A stretch of 64,000 bases of DNA from Lobosporangium transversale (GCF_002105155.1 NW_019029032.1:1-64000); one strand, 5' to 3'; positions 46,650 to 58,650 are shown, counted from the stretch's first letter. Numbers and translations are program-made. Notes: generated by a model not told the origin, from the letters alone.

Positions 46650-46997
46650 TTATTCGTCCTTCGTTTCCTCTTCTCCCGGTTCCTGGCCATCTTCATCCGC
46701 TCCTCCTGTTGCTCCTACTGCTGCGACCCCCGCGGCGACGCTACCTATCGCCAATGCAGAGGCAATTGCTTGGGCTGCCCCCAGCCCAGCTGCCCCAATG
46801 GACTGCAAGATTGCACAAGTAGAACCCGCTGTCACGAACCCCCCATACGACGCCATAATTTCAGCGGCGAGCGTCCCGGACGCTATACCACCTGCGCCGA
46901 AGCCGATGCCGGTGATTATTGCAACAGCGAGAGGAGGGCCAGCAACAGCGCCGAGGGTTGCAGCAGTTGCGATAATCGCGGCCTTTTTTCCGATCAT
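46650..46997 (-). CDS. ISG12/IFI6-IFI27-like protein, paralogue 4
   Basis: Single exon, 115 residues from MIGKKAAIIATAATLG. The ISG12 core is clear: ITGIGFGAGGIASGTLAAEI then STCAILQSIGAAGLG. The C-terminus is an acidic tail (DEDGQEPGEEETKDE) not found in the other three members. Codon use is GC-richer than the surrounding DNA, and a 129-codon frame stays open on the opposite strand; the family signature shows the minus strand is the real one. Membrane insertion is inferred from the hydrophobic Gly/Ala helices. Confidence 0.8.
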   Translation of the reverse strand: MIGKKAAIIATAATLGAVAGPPLAVAIITGIGFGAGGIASGTLAAEIMASYGGFVTAGSTCAILQSIGAAGLGAAQAIASALAIGSVAAGVAAVGATGGADEDGQEPGEEETKDE

Positions 46998-48081
46998 TTT
47001 TTCTTAAGTCGGTGTTGGTGTATTTTCTGTTGGTTGTATATTATTTGTGTTTAAACAAGTTGCAAGTTAAAGCCAAGCCTGATGTTCCGTGCTTTTATAT
47101 TGATGCTCTTAAGTATTCCTAAAAAGAAGAACGACTGGTGTTTCGCTGCTGTGGAGAAGGACGATGCAGAACATGTGGGTACTTATCCAAATTTTCACAA
47201 ATAAGAGTCCTTGCATTTATAAATCAAGGCGAAATGTGATTTCAGACCAGTCCCAAAGGAAAATGAATTCAATCCTTGTCACCGGATCTGTCTGGGTTTG
47301 CTATTTAGTAAACATGTGGTAAAGAAGGGCTACTGTATTTGATTTCATACAAGAAAGCCCTACCAGGTTTAAAAGCCTCATATCAGCGCCATCATAACTA
47401 GCTGAACAACTTGCTGTACATGTACAATCGAATCTGGTCTTTGGAGACACTTTCTTAAGCAAACTGTCTCTAAATTTTATTAAATTGATACATATTCGGA
47501 ATGCACGCCACTCCTTACGCTTTTTCTGCATCCTCTTAATATCTCTGATATGACTATCATATGACTAGGGAATATATGTGGCAGCATCTATTAATCTTTA
47601 GAATACAGCAATTGAGGATAAAATTTAAAGGCAGTTTGCTTAAGGAAGTACCTCCAAAAAAGCAGACTCGACTGTACTACAAATGGCGCCTATAAACAAA
47701 AACAAAAAAATTCTACTAGGGCATTTTCTCGAGGAGATGAGGTATGGGATCTAGATTATGAGATTAACCAGTGTCTCGACAGGGTAAAGACAAATATACT
47801 GGGTCTCCAGAGCCCTTTACCAGGCCAGTGCCTTGGTTATGCCTTTGGATCCCTTGATCCATTGAAGTCTTTCGAGGCTTGGGGAAAAAAAAAAAAAAAA
47901 AAAAAAAAAAAGCATAATAACCAGACGAAGCTTAAGAAATAAGAAGGCTTGATTTTGACAATTTAGCCCTTAGATGGACGCCACCAAAAGAAAGTACGTG
48001 ACTGTTATTCGCGGGTCAGGACAGATACACGTTTGTATTATTGTATATTTTCCCTGGCTCCTCCATTGACCAACCATCACA
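46998..48081. other. Gene-free spacer with a MITE
   Basis: It holds the element at 47425-47674, an A run at about 47885 and the UBR7-like promoter. No gene is seen. Confidence 0.5.
47425..47674. mobile_element. Tc1/mariner-like MITE (250 bp), degenerate
   Basis: Imperfect inverted repeats of about 55 bp: the left end begins CAATCGAATCTGGTCTTTGG and the right end, reversed, begins CAGTCGAGTCTGCTTTTTTG. Both contain CTTAAGCAAACTG. TA flanks each side. The interior has no transposase. Divergence between the ends suggests an old insertion. Confidence 0.72.
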
Positions 48082-48171
48082 ATGGCTGAACAAGACACTA
48101 TCACTGTATCGGAATACATTGCCGAACAAGAACGGCTGGAGAAGGTAACATAAAGAATACAAATAAAATAA

Positions 48172-48202
<31 letters not shown>

Positions 48203-49989
48203 GCATCGTCTAATTGAACAAAACATTGCTCCTTCATGTTGCCAATTCTACATCTAGGAAGCTAGAGAGCTGTTTCCCAAAAAGTTTGACATCGTAAGCA
48301 GGATTGGATAGTTCAACTTGACTTCAGGAGATCAACTGATGTCGCCGCTGCAGCTAAGGCTAGCATCGAACTGACAGGTCTATTTCCTTATTTGCCTTTT
48401 AACAGTGTTCAAACAGTATGGGATACATTCGCCAACCGGTTTACTCCTGTTTGACTTGCAACCCCAATTCAGGCGAGGAGGCTGGGTTTTGTTACTCTTG
48501 TAGCATTTCTTGCCACGGAAACCACAACCTTGTCGAACTTTTCACTAAGAGAGGTTTTCGGTGCGATTGTGGAACAGAAAAGTTTAAGACGATAAAATGC
48601 AAACTTGATCCTAAACCTGCTGAATCCATCAACGAACTGAACAAGTATAATCATAACTATTTAGGCAAATTCTGCTGGTATGTATCTACGTTTATCGCAG
48701 TGGCCCATTGATGTTCTCCATGAATAGCAACTTTTCCTTAAATTACCGCCATCTGACTATTTATGAATTTTTCTTGGTATTAGGTGCGACATTCAATATG
48801 ACCCTTTGAAAGAAGAGAGTACAATGCTACAATGCGTTGTTTGCGAGGACTGGTTCCATGATACTTGTATTGGCATTGTAAGCATTGCTGGATCTATTAG
48901 AAAGTGCAAGATGGTTGAAGACATAATGTGCTCATCCTACCCCTTTTCCAATTCCATTTAGACTCCACACAACGACGATTTTGATGACTTCATCTGCAGA
49001 ACATGTACAAGGGCCCATCCGTTTCTTCGAAGATATGCGCAGCATCCTCTCTTTATGATTGGCTTATCCGAAAAAAATGGTGACCCAAAATCCGTCACTA
49101 TGATCGATTGCTCAAAGAACTCAGGGGACGCAAAGGGCAAGGCGACTGATAAAAATGGTGGTCAGTCCACGAAGGCAGCGGAAGATGAAATCATTTCCAT
49201 AACAGATGAGGATACAACTAACAAAATCCCCGAGACCAACATCAACACAACCATAGTTTCCGCTATTACCACAACGACCACACCTGCTACTTCCACTACT
49301 ACAACCACCTTGACGGAAATTATTGAATCAGGAACTAAAGGATCAAATGTTGTTAACCATGCCAAGCGCCCGCACGATACAACCCAGGAAGAGAATACAA
49401 AAAATGGCAAGGATACAGAAGAAACCGAATTGAGCCAGAACAAAAGACAAAAGTTGGACACAGAGGCATGCAAGCTTCATCAGCAACCTTCGGATGCATA
49501 TCCGGACCAGGAAATGAACTTATTTGCAACCGAAGGATGGCGCGATATCCTCTGTCAGTGCACTGCATGCATGACGCTCTATACAAAGGAGGATGTGCCC
49601 TTTATTTTAGGCGAGGAGGCAATCTATGAGGACGAAGATGATGAAGAAGCAGATACATCGATGCTCGAGAGTGGCATGAAGAAATTGAGCGAGATGGATC
49701 GTGTGCAGGTGATGGATGGAATGTTGGCATATCGCAAGATGCGAGATGAGATTCGAAACTTTTTGGCACCATTTTCTGAGCAAGGCAAAGTTGTCACTGC
49801 GGACGATATCCAAGCTTTTTTCACGGTAAGCACCCAACTGGTTATGCACATGTGTTGCTATATCTACTTTTTGTTCCTCATTGATGGTCAATTGACAGTA
49901 CGGCGCTTCTATCTTCGTTTTCTATAAAAAAAATCAAGGCAAAGATGGAGCAGCGTGCAGCATCCGACGATAAACCCAATACTTTTTAA
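48082..49989 (+). CDS. UBR7-like protein (UBR box and PHD finger)
   Basis: UBR7 is a UBR-box protein described as a histone H2B ubiquitin ligase and nuclear chaperone-associated factor in animals. Exons 48082-48144, 48258-48293, 48406-48677, 48784-48877, 48962-49825 and 49939-49989 join in frame to 459 residues. The UBR box has many Cys/His (CLTCNPNSGEEAGFCYSCS, CHGNHNLVELFTKRGFRCDC). The PHD finger follows (MLQCVVCEDWFHDTCIG to FICRTC). After a Thr-rich disordered linker comes the C-terminal UBR7 block WRDILCQCTACMTLYTKEDV and LSEMDRVQVMDGMLAYRKM. The first exons encode a short acidic N-terminus (EARELFPKKFD). It is convergent with PET117, 124 bp away. Confidence 0.9.
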
Positions 49990-50113
49990 TCCCCCCTTTA
50001 ATATAATATACAACTCTTCTGCGTGTGAACCAGACCTCCTTAGTTCTATACTCGTTGATAATTTGAATAAAGTGCGTAATTTACAATGACATGATAATAT
50101 TTAATGATATTAA

Positions 50114-50449
50114 CTAAATCTCTTCTTTCCGGAGAGTCTGCTCTGCCAACATTTGTCGCTCCAGCTCTTGTTGAGCCGCAAGCTCGGTCACATTATCGTC
50201 TTGACGCCTCTTCTTTGCCATACGCTCTTCGTCCTTGACAATACCCATACGCATAGTCTTAAACCAAAAAAAATAAAAAAAAGGACAGCCATTGCAGATC
50301 AGTAGCTAGTTTACCTCTTCAACTCAGCTCAGGAGACAAGTTGTTATTGTTACCTCCTTTTCGGACATTTGCTGATAATGCACGCCCCAAACAGTGGCAA
50401 TAGTGCAAAGGGTAGTGATCCCCAAAGTCATTTTTGCTTTCGTTGACAT
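50114..50449 (-). CDS. PET117-like cytochrome c oxidase assembly factor
   Basis: Pet117 is a small mitochondrial inner-membrane protein that links heme a synthase (Cox15) to complex IV assembly. Exons 50449-50354 and 50257-50114 join in phase 0 to 79 residues, the normal family size. The N-terminus (MSTKAKMTLGITTLCTIATV) forms the single membrane segment, followed by WGVHYQQMSEKE. The rest is charged and helical (MGIVKDEERMAKKRRQDDN). The gene is too small and split to be seen as a single long frame; the conserved V-H-Y-x-Q and G-x-x-x-D-E-E-R pattern supports it. Confidence 0.8.
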
Positions 50450-50587
50450 GGTGAGAATGTATTATTTTTTGTTATTGCAAAGCGATTCTAGAATTGGTGT
50501 GGAAAATGAAAAGTGCAACTTTTTAACATGCAATGAGATCTAGACGATCGGAAAATGGGAATGTGACTGCCCATGCCTGTACAGAAA

Positions 50588-52431
50588 TCACAATAACCGT
50601 TGGCGCTCATGCTCTGGGCTGTATTTTGCAAACGCACTCTTCTCGACTCTAAGGGGAATGTTCTTGCCGATCAGATAAATCCTATTCATTGCTTTGGACA
50701 CTATCTCATCTCTTGAATGTTGGTTTAATTGGTGTGAGAACACAGTTCCGGTCATGAACGCGTCAAAGTAGGCGGAGTGGAAATTTTCGCTCGGTTGTAC
50801 CATATTATCCGGTATTCTCGTAGATGAACTGGAAACTGTAGAAACTGTAGATGTGGTGGCAGTCGGCTCAACTTCCGCGGTGCTAGATACAGCCTCTGTT
50901 GCTCCGATAACTGATGCTTCTGCTGTTTTGGGAGAAGTAGTCAAGGAAACATCAGAAACTTCATTCTCAACGGTTTCCTGATTGGTCCCTGAGTTGTTTG
51001 ATCCCTCTGTTTGTATCTTTCTTCTTTTGGGGGTTGACCTCTCTTCTTCTGCATCCAAGATCATATCCAGATCATGCGATTTGCCACATCGCATATTTTT
51101 CTTGCATACACCATGCATCTACATATATCCCAAAGATTTTATTTATTTTTTTGAGAGGAAGAGAAAGAGGTGATTAGAATGAATTACAATGATGATAAAC
51201 ATTACATCAGAGTATAAAGACATGGTGATGGGGCTGCTTACAGCGTAATCTTCACAATAACCGACTTGGGAACTGTCGTGTTCTGTCTTCGGACTAATCA
51301 CTTTAACAGGCAAAAGAAAGAGTCTAGGCTGAACATCAAATGACGAATACACGCGCTCAGCCGAAGATCCGCGCGCTTCCCTGGCTCGATTATTGTCCCG
51401 CTCATACTTGCGGAAGAGAAATGCTAGAAAGCTCGCACGCTCTCTAGTGATGTAGTCCGAGATGTATTTTGTATCGAAAAGCCCTCCAGGGAACATATCT
51501 GAAAGATCCGCCACGAACGTTGACATCTTTGGTGGTAATTCGGCATAAAAGCTAAGCTCAATGATGAAAAAAAAAAAAAAAAAAAAAAAAAGATCAACAC
51601 TAGGGCTGAAGCTTTCGGTAAACCATACCATAGTCTGTAACCATCCATATACCTTTGATATAGAAAGATTAGATCTAAGAACCCATTGTGAACTACAACT
51701 GGCACTCGCTGATTCATGATACGTTTAAAAATAGATCTCATGATCCCATTGGGGTTTCCACGACCGCCATCATTTGTCTAGATCACAGAAAAAATGAGTT
51801 GAATATCATGCAGGCATATATCTTCGAGTCTGGCAATACTTTTCGGTCTCCTGCTTACCAATCGATTACCACCTGTATATGGAATTCCTTCAATGATCCA
51901 CTGATTCAAATCCAACCCACTTTCAGCTAAGAAGAGCATACTCTTAGGGCTCACTGCATAGTCACTCTACTTAACAATACACATAAAAAAAACATTAATA
52001 TTTGATGAAATAACAAAGGGAAGCCACCTGTCCTAATCATTGAACTTTATGCCTACCTCACTCAGCATGGAAAAATTAAAGTTGTGAACATGGTATCTAC
52101 ATTCCAAGTCTGGGCTTCCGATACCTGCATCTGTAGCTATTTCGACTGTGCCCTCCGTGGTTGATGGTTGGGTAGCTTTTGCTTGGACGAAGATAGAAAG
52201 GCCTACCGCGACCAGGGCATGACTCTTTGCCAGCGCACAAAGATGCTGATATCGCTCTTGGATGTCTTTTGCCCGTGTATTGGCAGCCTTTGGACCTAAT
52301 CCTGTGAACTCTGCGTCAAGTGCGATGAATGTCGCTTGTTTTAGCAATAAAACAATCATGGGCTGCAGGTGTGCCAGGTTATGTTTGGTCACCTGGTTAT
52401 AAGTTGGTAATGGCAGCGGTGTGACAGGCAT
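50588..52431 (-). CDS. TOE1-like 3' exonuclease (CAF1/DEDD deadenylase)
   Basis: TOE1 trims and de-adenylates the 3' ends of snRNAs and related RNAs in Cajal bodies. Exons 52431-52057, 51966-51859, 51777-51653, 51551-51242 and 51118-50588 join in frame to 482 residues. DEDD catalytic residues: D39 and E41 in IALDAEFTGLG, D196 in VVVHNGFLDLIFLYQ, and D229 in GGLFDTKYISDY. A CCCH zinc finger of the exact form C-x8-C-x5-C-x3-H (C302, C311, C317, H321; YAMHGVCKKNMRCGKSH) follows, as in animal TOE1. A Ser/Thr-rich linker and a C-terminal FHSAYFDAFMTG block complete the protein. It lies 138 bp upstream of PET117 on the same strand and is divergent from ATG14. Confidence 0.92.
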
Positions 52432-52739
52432 GCTAAGATTCTAATTGATCTAAATGTTTGCCCGTTGGGTAACAAAAACAAGAATGGGAATTGATTTTTT
52501 TTAAAAAAAAAAAAAAAAGTGCCGCGCCTCCCTGACTGCTAAGCATTCAAAAAAGGAAGATGCATAGAACCATTGCCAAACAGTATTAATGACTTTTATG
52601 ATCACGAGATCACCTGCTAATATATTGCGGCTTCAACTTTCATTCTCCATTTTATTCATTTCTTCATTTCTTCATTCTGAACTTTTTCCAACTTAATACA
52701 AATACAAACCTAAGCTCACTGTGTTATTCATCCAGCTCG

Positions 52740-55012
52740 ATGGAAGAACGAAGCGCAACAACAGAAGCTGTGCAATGCGGCATATGTCATTTACAGGGTG
52801 CAACCTCATACACATGCAGGCAATGTGTTTGTTCATAGTATGTACGAATTACCCACACACCTCCACAGCCTTACCATTCCTGACAGTTTTCAATTATTTT
52901 TTTTTTTGAGCGGTAAAGAATAAGATATTAACAGAGGTCGTGGACACTACTCGTAGCTTGCAGAAACACTGGGAACAACTAAAAGTGATCGCCGCAGAGA
53001 GAGATCAACTCGCAGCACAGGCGAACCAGGTGCTTAGCCCAAAAATCAAACGATATCAAATGTGCCTAGCACAGAGAGCAATGGCAGCTGAGCATGCAGC
53101 AGCCATTGCTGAAGAGCGAAGGCAACTACTACAGGGATTGGAACAAGGTATTGGAAGACATTAAAGCCAAATCCGCACACAATTGAGCTCGATCTAGTGT
53201 TTTGGCACCCCATGAAGGTAATGAACCCACTTTTTTTTTCCCTCTTTTGGATACATAGACCGGCAAAGATTGCAGCGGTTAAGGACAACCTTGAATCAGC
53301 GAAAAGAGTTACTCAAGCTCTCTGTAGCAAGGCTACAGGTTACCAAGATGAATGGACCGCCAGCAATTGCGAGCTCAGTTTCCCACATTAAGGAACACTG
53401 GGCCTCAGTTCATCAAAAGCTAGTTCACTCGCGGAGAGTTCTTGTAGCAGAACTCGTAACATTGTTTGACCTCAAATGCGTTCCCGAGCGAAAAAGGGAT
53501 TCAGCAAACTATGATCTTAATCAGAGCACACTTTCGACTACAACAACTCTTGTTGGAACATCCTCAACATCGTCAAATTCAAAATCTGGATCACGAAAAA
53601 CAAAGCTACGCGTACGAGACTATTTGGAGGAAGACTCTTGGAATGAATACCTTATTGTCGGTCGCCCGCTACCTACAGGATACTTTGAAAGTATGCACTT
53701 CAAAATTTTGGATAGTTAAGTGTTCTATGCGCGCTTCTTAGTCCTTTGTTGACATTTGACGCCTCTGCGCTTAATAGATTACGACCGTGATGCAATCAAC
53801 ACAACCATTGAGAATGTCATTCATATGATGACACTGGTAACATGTTATTTGGGGATCAAATTGCCATATGACACATTTACTAGGCAGTCTCGATACTACA
53901 TCCAGGCCGCAACAACGGCAGGATCCAAGCGAACACCGCTTTTCTTATCAGAAAATAACCTTATGCTTTTTGCTGCTGGATTGGGCTATCTCAACTACAA
54001 TATTGCTTACCTTTGTCACTCCCAAGGCATCCACATTCCACTAGAAAATGTCGCCAACACTCTTGAAAACCTGCTTGCCTGCTGCGAAGCGCCCAATCTG
54101 GGAAGATATACCAATTACGCATCTTTGATGGCGGCACGCTCTTCAACAGTAACAGAGACAGAAAGCATGGACGGAACTTCGCCTTCCTCACCGATAAGCG
54201 ATGATCATGGTTTTGAGAATATTTCCTCGGATTTAAAATCAAGTTCGAAAAAGCACTCCGAGTGGAACGAGCATCTTTTATGGTGTCCTGGCCAGGAGCC
54301 TTTTAATTTGAACGTTCATGAACTAATTGCAATGATTCGCTCACGCCGGGAGGAAGAGTCGCCAGTTTGGGGTGGGCTTCACCTCCAAGATGCAGTGGCG
54401 GCAAATATGGAGACGCTTGAGGATGACTATTTTATGCATGAAGACCAAGAAGAGGAAGACGGGATGTATGCACTTGAGGATGCCAATAATGTGAATCCTA
54501 TGAGTGAGGTGTCTGCAGGGATAGAATCTGGACCTGGATCCACAACCTCTACTGCAAGCCTCACTTCCACCGTGACGCCAATACCCTCCAATGAATCATC
54601 CTCCACTATCAACCCCCATCGTCAACGGCGGCCAGCACACCCATCCAGAGACCGCCGACAATCGCATCCAGATTATGACAAGTCAAATTCACTCCAGTCA
54701 AGGAGTTCAGATCCATCTATACCTACTAATCGGAGTCAAACCCAGCCTGAAAACTGGACATTTCTCGATATCGATACATATCGGGTTCCCAGCTCTGTGA
54801 ACAAAGGCTCCGGTCTGCTACCTAGCCGATGGCCCGATATGGGGATCCTCAGGAAAGTTGGGAGCGCAGTGGGCGGTGCTGCTGTAGGCCTTGTCAACGG
54901 TGCCTCTAATGTGGCTGGTGCTACAGTGGCTGGTAAGGGCTCGCGTATTGGCAACGAGTCCCCTGCTCAAGCTCATATATCTGGGAACAACTCATCATAC
55001 CCAGCGATATAG
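52740..55012 (+). CDS. ATG14-like autophagy protein (PI3-kinase complex I subunit)
   Basis: Atg14 (Barkor) directs the Vps34 lipid kinase complex to autophagy sites. The N-terminus has paired cysteines C13-x2-C-x9-C-x2-C29 (CGICHLQGATSYTCRQC), the Atg14 hallmark. A coiled coil follows (LQKHWEQLKVIAAERDQLA to KELLKLSVARLQ), then RRVLVAELVTLFDL and YLIVGRPLPTGYFE. The conserved C-terminal half has NVIHMMTLVTCYLGIKLPYD and LGYLNYNIAYLCHSQ. A Gly/Ala amphipathic segment near the end (GSAVGGAAVGLVNGAS) resembles a membrane-curvature tail. Exons: 52740-52837, about 52911-53147, 53259-53690 and 53778-55012. The exon 1/2 join is uncertain because the best donor gives a frame conflict with the acceptor; the later joins are clean. 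Vps38/UVRAG is the alternative, but the paired cysteines favour Atg14. Confidence 0.8.
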
Positions 55013-56645
55013 AACTCTGCGCTGTGGTTTATATGGTAAAGAGTCTAGCACATAATAAGGTCGTGAGAAAAAGTATTCTCCCCTAATAAAAAATAAAAAT
55101 AAAAATAAAAATTAAAATAAACAAATAAATAAAAAGGAAGCTGTATACAGCAACATGAAGACAGTTTGGATATTCAGCTCATTTATTCTTTAGACAAGAG
55201 CTATGAAGTGAAAAGATGATGAATTAGACAACACATAAGACTTGAGACTTTAGGCAATTAGAAAGATTTGTGAGGTAAAACTCATAATTGATTATAGGGA
55301 TAAATCGAAAGGAAGTCGGCGCTCTTTCTTTTTATTAGCAATGCTGATATATTATAATTGATGGGGTTCTTTTAAATTACCCAAGGGTCCAATCCGTTTA
55401 TGCGTTCCAAAAAAAAAAAAAAAAAAAAAAGACAAAAACCACTGGCGTAAAGAATAAGATCTTGGTACTTGGCTTAATCACCAAGTATCCCTTGGGAAGA
55501 TTTAACTATTTATCTTTCATCAACTCATGGGCAGGGCAGATCCAGTTCTACTAGCAGAAACTATCTATTAAATGCCAAGAAAAAAAATCAGTAAAATCAG
55601 ATAAACCCATATATCAAGCAATATCATCACGATGCACCATGTCCGCCATTCACTTGTCTCTTCTCCTTTGCGTGTCTACTAACTTTTGCCATTTTCATTC
55701 CTTCTTCTCCCAGCCTAAGGGAAAACAAAATCTCATTCTGGCTCCTTTTTCGCTAGAGGTATGTCGCCGAACCTCTACACTGATCTAAAAATGGTTGTCA
55801 TTCAAGATTTTAAAAACCAATTGATTATAGGCTCAAGCCTTTGTCTCTAACAGCAATAGTATCAAGTTAGATTGCTAGGCGGGATTCATAGATAGTCCAC
55901 CAGTGCACGTCGGCACTGCACCGACTGCACTAGTTCCCTAAAGTCAGCCCTATTACGGTTAAAATCCGCTGTAGATGTGTATGGAGGGATCGACACTAAG
56001 GTATCACCACAATAAATACCTTGGAAAGAGAAAAAAGAACATCAAAGCAACGATGGCCGCGCGTTGGATTGTAAAAAGATGCTATGCTCAGAAATGTTTA
56101 AGCGACAACGTCGAGCAGGTCGTCGTAAAGCAAGTAGGAATAAAGTCCCGAAACTGGTGGTTGATGACGAATGGGAAGGGCTTCACCGCAATCAATAAAT
56201 ACGCATTAGACTTATGCTTTGGGTACTGTTATGTAGGCTTTGCAAAGTACTATACTCAGAAGCTGCTTAAGCGACTTCCAAAGGAAGACTGCATAAGGGA
56301 TATAACCAAAATATAGGAGAATAGTGATGACATACTGTAATTATATTATGCTGAATTGAAGTATGTGAGCAGCTAGATGGATGGACTTGTAGGTATAGAC
56401 GGAATAATGTTCATAAATGACACTGTTTATTTCATAAGACAAATCAATTTTATTTTCATGGTCAAGACGCTTTGTAACCTGCTACCAACCCATATCGTCA
56501 AAGGTCTTCTTCCATCGCCACTTGCAGAAGTCTAAATCTCACCATCATTTACTTATTTCTGCTTCCTCGCAGCGAACTAACCTATACCTGCTCTTGTCGC
56601 GTTCAACCCTATGCACAACACGTCAATTCTAGGTCGCTTCACATA
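55013..56645. other. Gene-poor region
   Basis: AT-rich 3' flank of ATG14 with a repeat at about 55370-55600. A 113-codon frame at 55975-56316 (basic, Cys/Tyr-rich, MAARWIVKRCYAQKCLSDN) has no recognisable family and no splice support, so it is not called as a gene. Confidence 0.45.
55370..55600. repeat. Dispersed repeat, copy 1
   Basis: The segment resembles about 61030-61260 in the same orientation. Shared blocks include TTTCATCAACTCATGGGCAG and GATC(A)GGTCCAGT-like sequence. Both contain an A run after GCRTTCCAAAA. A non-coding repeat family or decayed transposon is likely. Confidence 0.6.
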
Positions 56646-56999
56646 GTGTCTGGGCTGCTATGGAGCATGAACAAGTATACGGGCTTAAAGGAAGGAAATG
56701 AAGACACTTTCACTACAAATGTGATCATGCCTGTCCTTCTTACAGCATTTCCTGGTATCGCGAATTCCATTTTCCGCTGGGGAGGTGTGTTTCGACCAGG
56801 TCAGACCATCTTTGTTCGTGCGCCGAATGGTGATTTGATTTCCATCACTAATAGATATTTCTCTTTAGTTCCCAGGTTGTATGGCATGGAAAAACCAGAA
56901 ATTTCAAACATTGCAGAGCAGAATTTTATCAATGATGAAGCCAAGATCGCGAATATGATGAAGAAAGGATTGGACTATTGGACTCCCTATTAAATGCAG
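56646..56999 (+). CDS. Hypothetical ORF, possibly part of a larger gene
   Basis: A frame of about 115 codons (first ATG 56667) reads like ordinary soluble protein (NEDTFTTNVIMPVLLTAFPG, YGMEKPEISNIAEQNFIND). No family is recognised. It sits immediately upstream of the LRR-like remains, in the same orientation, and might be an N-terminal part or an independent relic. Confidence 0.3.
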
Positions 57000-57002
57000 G
57001 GC

Positions 57003-58235
57003 TCAACACCAGCATTTTCAAGTTGGTTGTTCAAGGTAAGGATAAGGAGGACTCTGTTCTTGAATATATAATGACTTGATCAGTTGAGCGGGCCTCTAAC
57101 ATTAACCATACTTATTACTTAGCGGTGGCCGTATATTTGAACAAAATGGCATTAAATAATGAGGCAATCTATCTACTATTGCCTCACGGTCATTTCAGAG
57201 CCCCGGCAAGCAACCTCAAGTTGGCTCTTGCCTTCGTCATGATTCCAGTACTGGGTCACCTAAGAGTAAGGAGAGCGATCTTCATACATATGTTCAAAAA
57301 AAGAGAAAAAAAAGAAACACGACTAAATAATCTTTCTTAACAACATACTTAGGAGAGTGCCATTAGAAACACGACAATCCTCCAGGGACCCAAGCTAGCT
57401 CGAGGCATTAAATCGGAACTTATTCGACCAGCATATATAATAGTTCCAAACATGATGTCTGGAGATGGCTATCCCCGGTGGAGCTTCTAAGGAGAGCTGC
57501 CTTGCATTAGGTCGTATTCTAACAACCAATTCGACTCTAATCATGCTGGATGTATCAGGTAACTTTGAAAAGAGAAGGAGCGGTGCCCAGGAAGATAAGC
57601 CGATAAGTGCCTCTGGCTCTACTACCGCTCCCCCGGATTATCATTCGGTTGGCGGCTTTGGCCCCCATATCGCTTTATCGTTCCCAGCTTTGGCGAAGAA
57701 CTCGAAGCTGAGGGTACTATCAATCGATCATAACAGATTTGGAGAAGAGTCCTTAGTCGAGCTTTGCGAGGCATTACGACGTAATACCACCCTGGGTATT
57801 TTCAGCTGCGACGGCAATGATGCTTTTACACCAACAGGATTGGAAACCATTGCAGAGATCTTTGCCCCGCCTCGAGTCGATGCCGTAGCAGTAAAAGCAG
57901 TAGCAACGCCAGAAAATGGGGCCTTGTCCCTCACTCTTTCTCCAGCATACAACCAATCACTTTCAATTTGGGATCTCAAGGCAGAGGAGATCTTAACGCA
58001 GATGGAGTTGCTTGCAAGAGAGGTGCAGCGACACACGGCAGAACAGTACGGGATCGAAAAGTTGCAAGCAGGCAAGGATGTCAAATTTATGGGACTTACG
58101 CCTCTGGAAGATGTGAAGAGGCAACTCCAGAATGCCGAAAGGAACAGAATTCGATATGTGGAAACACACGCACGAATCATCGAGGCTATTAAAGCCAACA
58201 ACAAACAAGGCAAGGGAGCAAAGAATATGTCGTAA
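57003..58235 (+). CDS. Leucine-rich-repeat (RNI-like) protein, 5' part decayed or unresolved
   Basis: The last 257 codons (from about 57465) form a sound frame. It has two or three ribonuclease-inhibitor-type repeats (ESCLALGRILTTNSTLIMLD, then LRVLSIDHNRFGEESLVELC and EALRRNTTLGIFSCDGNDAF). A C-terminal coiled coil follows (ILTQMELLAREVQRHTAEQY, VKRQLQNAERNRIRYVETHA). Upstream, 57003-57440 contains LRR-like fragments in different frames (GLNTSIFKLVVQ with a GTAAGG donor, LKLALAFVMIPVLGHLR, SAIRNTTILQGPKLARG). Stop codons prevent a clean exon chain. Either many short exons remain unresolved or the 5' half is degenerate. LRR proteins of this type act as scaffolds; no specific role is visible. 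Confidence 0.5.
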
Positions 58236-58403
58236 TAATGGTTATTCGGGGAGCAACAATATTCAGAGTACATGTTAAAAATAAAAATAAAATAAGATAT
58301 TATTGAGAGTGTGAGATAAGCAAATTTTTGTTTTTTTTTTTGCTTTTGTAATCGTAAAATTAGACTGACTCAAGCGAACACCGCAGAACCACTATTTTTT
58401 TTG

Positions 58404-58439
<36 letters not shown>

Positions 58440-58611
58440 ACTGTCAGGGTGATAGCCATGTCCTTTTGACAAGTTCTTCGAGTGGCACGCGACTAACGTT
58501 GGCACTGTGCTAATGTTGAAGGTGGACTGGTATTTTTTTTTGGTAGTTGGGATCTAACGAGTTTATGAGGGTATAGCGAACGACTCGTCCCGTCAGTTTG
58601 CCATCGAGGTG

Positions 58612-58650
<39 letters not shown>

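Noticed and set aside
46618-47007. 129-codon plus-strand frame over the 46650 gene
   Set aside because: It is a shadow of the minus-strand ISG12-like gene; Pro/Ala-rich reading has no motif.
55975-56316. 113-codon basic Cys/Tyr-rich frame
   Set aside because: No family, signal peptide or splice context; it lies in a repeat-rich region.
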